Assembly: GCA_020086605.1 (NCBI GenBank)
Contig: JACBWW010000008.1
Coordinates: 12,132,356 to 12,196,355 of the forward strand
Source of the DNA: Lanius collurio
Lineage: Eukaryota; Chordata; Aves; Passeriformes; Laniidae
Length of the DNA: 64,000 nt
Direction: 5' to 3'
Every line of letters begins with the position of its first letter. Position 1 is the stretch's first letter. Both the position numbers and the translations under genes were made by a program. The notes under the pieces were generated by a model. It made no database searches. It had not been told where the DNA came from and saw nothing but the letters and a program-made list of their open reading frames with translations. Below are positions 20,101 to 31,731 of this stretch, in pieces.

Positions 20101-23100
20101 GCAGTAACAAACTATTCTCTCCTTTAAATTTGTGAATAGAGCTGAACAAGTTAGGAAACTGGAGAGTTAATATTCAACAGAGATGCAGGGAAGTCCATAC
20201 TGATGATGACTAGATTACAGCCTTAAGTGACTGGCAAGATGGTGGTATATGTAAAGAGGAGAGATTTCTAAGCCAGGTATTTTAAATATTAGTAAGTACT
20301 CAACATGTACTCAACACTTAACTAATACATGCAATGTAGCTTCTAATTTTTCTAAGCTATTCTTTCTTCTATCATTTCAGCCACATCTAGCAATCTCAGA
20401 GTTGCTGAAAATGTTTTTTACTGGATATGATAGTTAGAAGATCCTGACCAGTAACAGAGCTTGGACTCTGAGAGGAAGTCTGATTTCACAAAAAAAGGAG
20501 CTGACAGTGCAGCTGAGCCAAGCTTGCTCAGCTTAGATGAACTGTCTGTAGCATGTGGGAGTGCCATGATTAGTTTGACTGTGAGTCGAACTCAGTAACT
20601 TTAAAGATGGATGAAGAATGGGTGCATATGGTAGCTCTGAGAATCAGGAGTATAATTGTTTCTGTGTATTCTAATTTACTTTAAGCTGTAGTTGCCTGAT
20701 AACATGGTAGCTACAGTCTCATCATGAAAGTTTTAATTGCTCTGTTAATATTCTGAATTTGTGCATGGATTACCATTAGAAAATACTGTTACTGAATAGA
20801 AGGAAGACATCTCATGTAATACTGTTTCTGTACTGTCTTGCTGTAATCTGGGGTTTTGTGAGAGATTTAACAGATGTATAATATATAAGTTATATTGCCT
20901 TTACATTGCACTGAAGGAATTCTGGTAGTGGGAAAAAAAAGCCATTCTAACAATGTTTGTGTAGTGCATAGATAAGTAATACTTTAACAGATGAGTTAAA
21001 GCCCAGTGTTTTGCATTGGTAGTGAATCCAAACAAAGCAGAACAACTGTTGAACAATTAGTGTTATAATGGTATAGGCACTAATGATTGTAGCCTATGTC
21101 TATAACTTCTTACATGGATGGAAGGCAGAATTCCTATGATATCTTACTGATATTCTGTCAACAACAATATTCTGATTGGTTGAAGGTCAGTTTGATCATG
21201 CAAAAGCTTTTGGTTTTGATAACCAAGATTTGCAGTATGTGTCACACAGGGATTTAATACGCACTTCAGGATACTGGCAGATAAATGTGGAAGTATCTGC
21301 TGCACTTGAAATCCTTATTCTGCAATTCTGTTGAACAGTGCCTTTATTTTTTTCTGGAAAAATGTTGTAATGGGTTGAATCCTACTCCAAATTTTTAGGA
21401 CCCACCTGAAGTTGAGTTTACAGGTGTTAACATTCTCTGTGTAAGTTGTACCTGAGTTAAGTCTATAAGGGTTATCCTGGAGTCTCAAAAATTTACTTAC
21501 TGCACACCTGATCAGTATTCTTCTTCACAACCAACATATAACTTGTGGCAAGTGTTTGCACCTGGATGTTATCACTGAGTTTAAAATAATGCAGTAAGAT
21601 TAGGCAAGGTTTGAAAGTTGTTGAAAGTATCAACTGAACCAGAAGGAGCTGTGGGTTTAAGCTGCAGCTCTGGGCTGTGATGAATCCTGCTGTTCTTTCC
21701 TGTTATTTCCAGTAACTGCATCAGGCAAATGTAGATGTAACTGAGCATGACTGGACAGTCAGATCTCTGAACATCAGCATCTTATGAGCTGCTGTTTTGT
21801 GATGGATTTCTAATAACTGTTTATGAGCAAGACTACTGCCACCTTTAAGAACTCAGCTGAGATGCAGGAAGGCTTCTTGTCCTCTTGTGACTGTAAAAAG
21901 AAAATAAGATGGTTGGTATGCCAAAATCTATGCCAGCTATGTGACACTTTGGTGTTTGACATGACATCTGTGGTATTACAGAGACACTGTGAGTGGTAGT
22001 CACAGTAGAGTAGAATGGCATTAAAATATATGTAGTGACAAATACCTTCCTCATTCTCTTCAGTGTTGTCTCTGCAGAACTAGGAGGAATTAAAAGTGAT
22101 AATGCCTCATTAGAGCCACATAGGTGAGTAACATAGCTAAGATGCACAGTGAGCAGCAGACTTGAGCAGTTAGAAGCCATTTTTACAATACTTACCATGA
22201 ACAACTGCATCTTAAAAACTTCTGCATTTGTTCTGATTTCTAACACTTGTTGGCTTCACCTGCACAGGTCAGTCAGCTCGTTTTGTTGTGTTAGAGTTAG
22301 GGCATTCATCTGCATCCACCAGGCATGAGCCTTACATAGAGACAGCTACTGGCTCAAGGCTCCTGATCCTGTAAAGGTAATGTGAACATAAGTATTTGTA
22401 GGATTCAAACATCAACTAAAAATAAGATGAAGTGAAAAAATCAGAACAATTGTGTCAGCAGAGTGGCAGGCTTACTGATTTGAGGTGTCAATTTCAAGAT
22501 TTTTGTCCCAGGGACAGTTGGTATACAAAGCACCAGGGAGAAGTTAATTTGATAATTCATTTATTTCCCTCCCGGCTGCTTTGCACCAGTTAGTGTTAGG
22601 AATCAGTAGTTAGTACAGTTCTTTCTGGTTTAGGGAAGTTCCTAAGCAGTGTGGAACCAGCATAGCCAGCTCATGCAGCTGGGGTTTGCCTTTAGCTTAT
22701 GTTGGGGGCAGCATTTGGGTAAACAATCCCCATGTACATCTGCAGCATTTCATGCTCCAGTAATTACTACCCGGGGGTGATGAGCTTTAATTTTTTTTTT
22801 GGGGGGGGGAAGGGTGGGGTGTGGTTTTTACTATATAGAAGCTAGACTAGCTTACAGGTCTCAGGATGCACTGAGTCATGATCTTCCACCAGCATACAAA
22901 ATTCAGACTTGCTTAGATGTGACCTTGTGCCCATCTACTGGTATCTAGGCTGATCTCTGTCAGGAACTGTGTTCTAGATGGATTGTTATTCTCCTCTAGT
23001 GCATAAGTCCTTGCATTTTTACAACCGACCCTTCACTCACATTATATTTGTTCCTCATATCTTAGCATTAGTCCTATTTTAATCATTAGTACGTTGAAAA

Positions 23101-26100
23101 ATAAGTAATTATTTATATCAGAATCTGGTGTTGTTTTTACTGCTGATTATACTGCTGATTATGTCCCACCTTGGTAACTCTCTGGCTTCATCAGGATATG
23201 CAGTGTATTTGACAGACAAACTATGTGAGCAGACTGTAAATGAAATTCCAGTGGGGATGCAAGGCTTCAACAATGCACCGATACATTTTTCTGGGATTTG
23301 TTTTTACAAACTATGTTTTATGTGAACAGAAAATCATAATGCTTCTAAACAAAAGCCTTTTTGTAGACAATGGTGGTGTTATGCCTCTGATCTTACCCTG
23401 TATTTGGGGCACACATTATACCACAGTTGCAGAGTAGATATTGCAATCTATTTTTGTGATGCATTTTCAGAAACAACTGTGTGTTGAATCCCTTAGATTT
23501 TAACATTTAAGACAGTCTAGGTGTAGTCTTGTGACAACAAAAGTGGGGTGGAAGCACCTGTGGGGTTTAGCTAAAGCTTGCTTATTTTTCCATGGTGCTA
23601 GAAGCCTGAATAAGTTCTGGCACATCAAATGTGCCTGCAGACTGCACATCATTCAGTGTCCTTTAGCTGACAATCATACACAAAGGTTGAGTCCAGCCAT
23701 TGGATGGTGTGATTGGTCCTCCTGAAATGCTTGGTAGTGAGGTATACTAGTCCTCATGTGAAAGTGATTCTGTTCTCTAAGCTCCATTTTCTGTTTATGA
23801 AATAGAAATGCTGATGTGCTAGAAAATTTTGTAGGCTATGAAAAGCATGTGATGTGTTTGTATTTGCTATGCTTTGATTTCAGTGCTAAAAAAAGAGCAT
23901 GTACAGTTGATTTACATAATGAATCAAAACAATATCTTCCACAATGCAGGTCAGGATTTTTTTTAGAGGATTATTTAGGGATTACTTAGGTTTATTCTCG
24001 CAGCAAAAGGATGAGCTGTACAGTGCAGTCCCACAACTGTAATCCACCTTGTTGCTGTGTCCAGTTTACTTCTTCCTTTCTGTTGGGCTCTGCAACCTTC
24101 CCTGCTGATTTCTGCGTATATGGTTGGCCTCATCACTGCTCATCTGCTGAAGATTGACTGACATGCTTTACAGTTCTGTATGCCTGGAGAGTTGCTAGCT
24201 TAATTTGGTGACAAATAACCCTCAACAGAAAGATCTATTCAGACGTCATTCCTAGGACTAACCCCTAACAATATCTTTGATCTTTAAAGTTCCAAGTGAC
24301 TGGATTCCTAATTCACCCAGTTATACATTCATTGCCAGATGGAGCAGTGTACTTCCTGAAAGCATTATGTGCTGCACAGCAGGAGGTGCATGCAAGCGGA
24401 ACTGCTATAACAATACTAATGATGATCATTCTAGTGATGGGGCAGTGTCTGCACTCCAGTGATTTATACTGTTGTTATAAAGGAAAAAGGTCTGGTCTAC
24501 ACTGTTCAGGAAAAACTGCTGGAATGTCCCTAGCATTAGCTTACTAGTTAAAAATGCAGAACATATTTGTGTCTATCATCTCAGTAAATACAGTCTTTTT
24601 TTTCTTCTTTTTTTTTCTTTTTTTCCCCTATCCCTTATTCCTTGCAGTTTCATGAGAATATGGAGTTACATGTGGTTGATGCTAGGGGTAGGCTAGAGCT
24701 GTGAATGTGAACTGCTTAGCCAAAACAAGTCACCTAGCATAAACTTTCATGCTTGCTCTACTTCTGACATTTTTTGTTCCAGGTACTGTGATAAAACAGG
24801 TGTGGAAAATGAATAATAGTTCTGGCATTAGCTTACAGCTGTTTCCTCAGGCTTCATTCTGAGCATCATCATTAGGGTTTAAAGAAGCAAGATGCAAGAT
24901 TGCTTAAAGGTAAAGGCACAATGAAGTTGCTCTAGAAATGCAAAATTGGTGCATGCTGTCATTAAAAGTTTGTCTCATGTTGTTTCTGGGCTGAGTTAAG
25001 AGTAAGGTTCAGTGGCTAATTTTCATCTTGGAGTTGTGGAACATTATTTCTTACTGCATGAATACCATTTGGGTTACCAACTGCTGAGTTCTCTTGGGAA
25101 GGAAAAATAAAAAAGCGTGCCATGGGGCACTTCCATCATGGCCCTGGAACAGAGTTTGCCTCTAGTGCCACAGTTGGGAGCTGTGATCATCTCGGATGGA
25201 TCATGGAAAAGGTGAAGAGCAGAGGCCCCAGCTTCCATCACTTGGCTCCCTGCTGTGGGCACCTGCTCCCTGTGTGGCATGAGGAGGTGTAGGATGCAGA
25301 CTTTTTTTTTTAAGTACCAAGGAAAAACCCACAGGAGGGCTGAAGGGAGATTATGCTCTACCCTGGGAAGGTCTGGCAGGAGGTTGCTGCTTTCTGTAAC
25401 TGTCTCAGAAACACAAGTGGGGAATTCAAAGTACAAGACAGATGAACAAAGAAGGCAACAGAGTGGAACTAGTAACAGCCGCAGGGAAAACCAGAGCAGA
25501 CAGGGAAGAGTGTTACAAAGTGCTCATCAAATTTACATGCAAATAGTAATGCTAACATTGTACATGATTAACCAGAATACCCTGGAAAGTCAAACGGGAA
25601 TGAATAAGACAAAGACTTTCTGCAGCTCTGAAGCATTTGGCTGTTACTACTACATGAAACTGCTGGCAATCTGCTTTGTGAGCAGAGTTCATGGCATCTA
25701 TGTTTACATACTGCAAATTGAATTTGGCAAAAAATTATTTGTTAATCAGGAAAATTCATTTATTTTATATATATATATATACTTTAGTACTCTGAAAGAG
25801 AGCATGTTGTCTTTCGAGTTCAAATGTAAAAAATGAACAATTACTGTAAGAAATTACAGTGGCAAGAGCTTTTGGTAAAAGCTTTGGAGAGAATCATCTT
25901 GGCATTAAGATTCTGACTGCAGAATTTTCAGACTCTGGTCTTGTGACAAGGAAACACTGCTGCCTTTGGACCCATGGGTGTGGTTCAAAGGTAAGTAAGT
26001 CATAGTGTCTTCTCACGGCCATCACAGGCTACAGAAACATTCACTAGAACAAAATCAGAAGACTGACCTTTCAAAACACATAACCAAAGCCGAAATTCCC

Positions 26101-28029
26101 ACACTTTAAATTTTTACCACTACAAACAAAGAAAAATGAATACTGAGAAGTATCCACACCAAGAGAAAAAAAAAATTCATTGTTGTGCCTCAGAGAAACA
26201 CAAAGTATGTGGAGTGAAGCATGCTGTTAGTATTGCATAATCAACAGTTGTCTGTGCTTTTTACACAGGGATTTTTTTCCTGTGAGTAAAGCTTTTTCTT
26301 TGCATAAATTTTTTTTTTCTCTGCTAACTCTTGACTAACTTTGCCTCGGGGTGTCTGAATCATAGCTTATGAAATGGTGCTGGTTGGTCCCTGCAGGGTC
26401 CTCAAAAGAGCCACAGAAAACTTAAATTCCATGTTCCCTTAACAGCATAATGTTACACAGTAAAAAAGGTCTCAATGCAGGAAACTGCTTCTGAAAGATT
26501 ACCATCTTCACCGTTGTACTCACTCTTGTGATGACGGTCTGACAATTGCTTGAAATTCTGCAGCAAAAAGATGGAAGAAATTTTAAATTTTCTTGTCTTA
26601 ATCTACATTTCTCTATTCCAATGTCTTCACATATAATTAAAAAATGTGTTTCCTAGGATATGTTTTGAGGCAGTAGTTAAGAATTAGTCAGTTTTGTTTC
26701 TCATTGCTGACTGAAATTCAAGACAAAATACAAAGCAGATATTGAAGGTTTATTATTTAGAACAAGTACTTTCCTGTAACACAAATAATACAGAATGGAA
26801 ATTCTGTTCTTTATGCTTACTGATATAGTTTTGTCTACACATGAGATGTCTTTCAAAATAAGAAAAAATGGCTTAGGTTATGGAATCTTAAGGAAACACA
26901 ATTTGCATTTTATTTGCATTACTTTTCAACAAGTGTGGAAGTTCAGCATTTGTTTTTACAAAGGACATTAGATCTCAGTATTTTTAATATGCAACTTTAC
27001 AATAATTGCCACTTCATGTTATTTTACTTTAAAATTACTTACAAGAGACATATTTTTTCTGGACTTTATGAAACAGTTTTTCTCTCTTGTTTCCAAGGCA
27101 TGCCAGATTTCTTTCATCTGATTTAATTATGCATGATGCAATTATACTGTTGTAAATGCTACGTAAGAATACAGGTGTCAAAGCCTGGGAGACAGATAAT
27201 GGAGCAAGGATTTCACCAACACTTGCATGCTGAGTTACATTTTTTTGCTTCACTTCCCCTAAGGCTTGTTCCAGTTCAGATTTCAGCTTCACAAAAGAAA
27301 TGTGTCTCTGGCTCTCACACAGCCTTTCACAGGTTAATTCTGACCTAGTGTACACCTTCTGTGTACCACAGATGTTTCATACTGTGGTTTCATACAGATG
27401 TTTCTTTCTGACGTAGCCAGAAATTCAGGGTTAATCCATGTAGGTTTGGAATTTTTTTTCTACATTTTCCCCATTTGTATATTCAGTGGCTTCGTTATTT
27501 TAAAGTTAGCATTTTTAATTCGTTTTTTCTCTGGCTCTGACTCATGGAACTTGGCTAGATTGTTCTCCAGCCTTCAGTCCCTTTTGTCAGAATCAACAGT
27601 GCATGTTCTTGAAATAGTACTCATTTCCTTCGTTTATGGATTTATTTTCAAACAGAAAAAAATAAGCATAGTAGAGACACTATACAAGAAATACAGGAAC
27701 TTTGAGGTTGGGCTTTCTACCCATGGACTGAGAAAGAAAGGCAGGGATTATGGATGGCAGTAAATGCCAGACCTCTAGTGGACACAACGAAGAAATGCTT
27801 GGAACCGTGAACACAGTACATGGGGAAAATCCGTATGTCCTGTTAGGGAAGAGCTGCTGAAAAGTCTCTTTCAAAAGCTTATCTGTTATTTGTGCAACAC
27901 TATTATGTCCCGTCATTCACTGTAATTTTGATTATGTGTAGAAGTCCTAGAAAACCAGTTAACATTGTCTGATTTTTTTCAACTAATTTCAAAATCTTAA
28001 TTGCTGTTTTAACTGAACTGCTACACTGA
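17161..28029. other. Long intergenic stretch without a recognised gene
   Basis: About 10.9 kb of AT-rich sequence between BTF3 and the next repeat cluster. A G-run follows a T-run at about 22788-22810, a T/C-rich tract lies at about 24594-24635, and (TA)n occurs at about 25765-25782. Two open frames of over 190 codons occur, at 18289-18867 (minus) and 25255-25836 (plus), but their composition looks like chance translation of non-coding DNA. I recognise no conserved exon. Confidence 0.55.
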
Positions 28030-28735
28030 GACATCCCCCAGAGTGGAGGACAAGAGGCTGGAGAGCAGCCCTGCAAAAAGAGATGTGAGGGTTTGGGTTG
28101 GGGACAAATTGAACATGAGTCAACAGTGCCGTGGCAGCCAGGAGGGCCACCTGTGTCCTGGGGGGCATCAGGGGAGCATTGCCAGCCAGGCAAGGGACGA
28201 GACTCTGCACTAGAGCGGCCTCCCCTCCAGTGCAGTGTAAGAGAGATGTAAAGCTATTGGAGAGTGCCCAAAGGAGGGCCACAGGGGTAGTGAAGGGTCT
28301 GGAGGGGAAGCTGTATGAGGAGCATCTGAGGTCACTTGGTCAGTTCAGCCTGGAGGAGACTGCGGTGATGGCAGCCTCCAGCTTCCTCATGAGAGAAAGT
28401 GGAGAGGCAGGCACTGATCTCCCCTCTGATAACCAGAGATAGGACACAAGTAGATGAAATAAAACTGCATCAGGGGAAGTTCAGACTGAGCTGAGGGAAA
28501 GGCTCTTTATTGAGAGGGTGGTTAGTCACTAGAACAAGTTCCCAGGAAAATGGTTTCCAAACCTGTTGGCATTCAAGGCGCATCTGGATGGTGCTTAGTC
28601 ATATGTGTTAGTCTGAGGTAGTCATAGAACATCTCAAGTTGGAAGGGACCTACAGGGATATCCTGCAAAGAGCAGGGAATGTCACTCAATGATCTTTATG
28701 GTCTCTTTCAACTTGAGAGAGTCTATGATCCAAAG
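28030..28735 (+). mobile_element. CR1 retrotransposon, 3' fragment
   Basis: The copy starts near GAGGACAAGAGGCTGGAGAG and continues through GGAGGGCCACAGGGGTAGTG and CTGGAGGAGACTG to an end near TGGTCTCTTTCAACTTGAGA. Shortly before the end it holds a second end-type block (GTTGGAAGGGACCTACAGGG near 28638), so two partial copies may be joined. It is degenerate and non-coding. Confidence 0.7.
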
Positions 28736-29454
28736 GACTGCACTGTGGCTGAAGAAAGCTGTAGTACAGGAGGCTGTGGCTTTTCTTCCCTTACAGCTGG
28801 TATCTGCTTTCAGCCACTGTGTGAAGAATATTTAGGAGCCAGGAGTTCTGTACTTGCAATTAGACCTCCTTCTGCCAAGGAAATTTCAACCTATGATGCA
28901 CTGGCTAGTTGTTCCAGGAGTACCAGTGGAAGGCAGGTGGAAAGAAATCAGGTACTGTCAGTGTTCCCACTGACACCACACACTGCTCACTAAGACTCCC
29001 CTCCCCCTCTGGCAGACTAGAGAGAGTTAGAGGCACACCAAACGGTGTGATCAGAGAGACCCACTTATTTCATCAGCTTTGGTGCCATGATGTGTAGGAG
29101 GGACTTCCCCTTTGAACATCCATCCCAGCACTGGCAGTCAGGGTGCCAGAAGACTGCAAACATCAGTTTAACCAATGGACATCTGAATTGCAACAATCAG
29201 GTCTCGTCACTGGATTCCCAGTGGTAATATGTTTCTATCCTTACCCTTTCTTTCTTTTCCTTATATGTGTTTTTTTTAAGTGGTACTTTTATGCTTTTAT
29301 ATTATTACTGTCAATAACAATAACCAAAATGGCTACATCCTTTCCACTGCAACTAAATTGTTCTAAAACAAACCCTACAGACCCCCCCACACACGTGTGT
29401 GTATATACATATGTAAATAATTAAAAAAAATATATATGAACTACTGATCATTCA
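28736..29454. other. Unclassified intergenic DNA
   Basis: No gene is recognised. A GT/TA-rich microsatellite-like tract at about 29390-29440 marks the edge of the retroviral remnant that follows. Confidence 0.45.
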
Positions 29455-30837
29455 GTGTCTTTTCACGCTAATCCACCCAAAAGGATCTATCTGCTCATTA
29501 TTCAAATCCCTATAGACTATGTCTAGCACAGTTAATTCTCTCAGTTACTGGATACCTTTTTCCATGGTGTTCCACCTGCTTGGGTGCACTACTTGATCAT
29601 CCTTGAGAGTACCTTTCCTTCATGCTTGACAGGAGTCGCCTCCAGGGTCTGAGTGTCTGTCCTCTTCCCAGTCCCCTCATCAGTGCCCACATCCCAGGAC
29701 AGGGATCTAGCTGCCTGGCTTAACTACTGGCTGGTTTTGTATCATGGGCTGCAATATCGCAGCACTGGACCAGGAAGGTCCCCAGGGGCTCTCATGAGTG
29801 GTGGCTGAAATCTTCCTGCCCATCTCACAGCTCATCCAGGGATAAAGATGGGGTGATTATCTCTGGCCCTGCCTCTTCCTCCTGTTAGGAGAACCCTGCT
29901 TTCTCCTTATTCCTCACTGTGTGAACTGATTTGATCTTGGATTTTTTCATCTGTATAGGGGCAACTGCTACCAGCAGAGGTTGTTCCTTTGGTTCCGCTG
30001 CAGTTTGAGTGGCCACAGTGCCTGTTGGACTGCTTTCCTCCTCCTCCCCTGAGGGTGCTGCTTAGGGACAAGCAGTGTCCAGGAAACAGTAGTAGGGTGC
30101 AGCACATTACATAACCTCGTGCCTCTCTGGAACTCCTGCTGCAGTTTTTCTTCACAGATTCTGCCACTTTATCAGGATCATTGTTGTTTAGGGGTGAACT
30201 TCCAAACCACTGAAGCACAATAATCCTTGAAAAGCTGGCCCATTTTCTCCCACATTCCATGCCACTCATGACTGTCCATCCTCAGGACAGCTGTCTGAAT
30301 AATCTCCCTAGAAATATCTAAACATGAAGTAGACTGCACTGAGGAGATCTGGCAGACTTAACAACAAGAACATGCTTTCCTTAACATCCAAAGGGAATTC
30401 AAAATTCTCAAAATCTGTTGTAACAGGAGTGAAAAGATACGGAAAATCATCCTCTCCCCCTGCCAGATTGGACATGACTATTAATGGAGTCCCAAAACGT
30501 AGTGCATGAGGTCAGGGTAGGAGAGCAGCACTGAATACACATCCCAAATGACCCTCGCTGCCCCTTGATGTTATCATGCCATAAACCCATGTCACAGAGT
30601 ACAGCAGCAGAACAACCCTGATCCCTCTCCCTCCTCTGAAAAATAGCAACAGGAGGAGCACAAACAGGCACATATAAAGAGTTAGGTACACCACCACCAC
30701 AACAGACCAAGCAACACTGTGACCGGTGGCTGCCTGCCTAACACAGCAAATGCTTAGATCAAATTTGTTTCCAATCCCCTCTGGTCAGATCTATTAATCT
30801 CAATCTTTCCTGCTCCATACTGGGTGCCAAAAAAGAC
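29455..30837 (-). pseudogene. Endogenous retrovirus internal fragment with gag remnant (ERVL-like)
   Basis: On the minus strand, directly after the LTR at 30838-31258, is a primer-binding-site-like TGGCACCC near 30820-30827. After that come several hundred bases whose translated pieces resemble gag of avian ERVL-type elements, the longest open piece being 30269-29907. Further gag-like pieces continue to about 29580 but are broken by several stop codons and need frame changes. No pol, env or 3' LTR follows; the fragment ends at a TA-rich tract near 29450. It is a dead, truncated provirus. The family assignment rests on recognition, not on a search. Confidence 0.6.
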
Positions 30838-31258
30838 TGCCGTGGTTTAGGAATAGTAGAGTTTAGTGCTCCCACTTAGACTCTTCAAACCACACAGCTA
30901 CTTGCTTGCTTGCCCCCTCCCTCTCTGCTTTCCCCTGGGGTGAGATGGGGAGTTCAAGGCACAAAAGGTAAAGATCACAGGTTGAGATAAGAAAAATTTA
31001 CTGAAAACAGCAATGAGGTAAGAAAACAAACATTAACAGCAACAATATAAATAACAAAAACATACAAAAGAGTGTGATTCACATGCAAAAATGCTCACTG
31101 CAGAGCTCAACCTGACCCCACTGCAGCCAGTCCACCCTGACTGGAAGGGACCTCCTCGTGTCCTTATCGATGAGGCAAGGTGATACAGATTAACTCTGGG
31201 TCCTAGCCCCCTCCTCACTATTGCAGAAACAAACTCTGTCCTGGCTCCAGCCAGGATA
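30838..31258 (-). mobile_element. 5' LTR of the truncated ERVL-like provirus
   Basis: Read on the minus strand, the segment starts TATCCTGGCTGGAGCCAGGA and ends AACCACGGCA, followed by the primer-binding-site-like bases. The opening resembles the TGTCCTGG-type start of avian LTRs with one changed base. It lies about 200 bases beyond the ANKRA2 polyadenylation signal, in the same orientation as that gene. Confidence 0.6.
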
Positions 31259-31455
31259 AATATTAACTAGGGAATCTCAAAAACTTGACACACAGTGCAC
31301 ATTTTGGTATTATTAACAGTAAAGATATCTATCTTCTGTGGTAGTATACCTCAATCTAAACACATTTTTTCCTGTGAATATGTATCAATGATGTGATGAA
31401 TAGGACACTTGGCATAGTGCCACTCAGTATAAACATTTTTATGGTCAAAAATGAG

Positions 31456-31461
31456 TTTATT
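31456..31461 (-). terminator. ANKRA2: Probable ANKRA2 polyadenylation signal
   Basis: On the minus strand an AATAAA lies about 270 bases after the ANKRA2 stop codon. It is the first canonical signal I see downstream and comes before the ERV LTR. Its use is inferred. Confidence 0.55.
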
Positions 31462-31731
31462 TACAAAGCTTTTCATGCCACTCAACTGATTCTTTCTTCT
31501 AGATTCTTTCTTCTAAAATTAAATAAAATATATTTAAGGAAAGGATGACATTGTATATTTGTATTAAAAACGGTGAAAGATGAGAAAGAAAACTAAAAAG
31601 CTTGACTAAAACCAGCAAATACTTGAACTGAGGTAAAGTTACAAAACAACCAACTCCTGTCACCGATTAGACAGCTAATCAGTAGTTCAAATCTCCATGT
31701 CAAGAAGTGGCACCTGCAGAAGGGCCAACCA

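Noticed and set aside
25255..25836. A 193-codon plus-strand frame
   Set aside because: It runs through a T run and a (TA)n tract, giving Tyr/Ile repeats, and no motif or splice structure supports coding.
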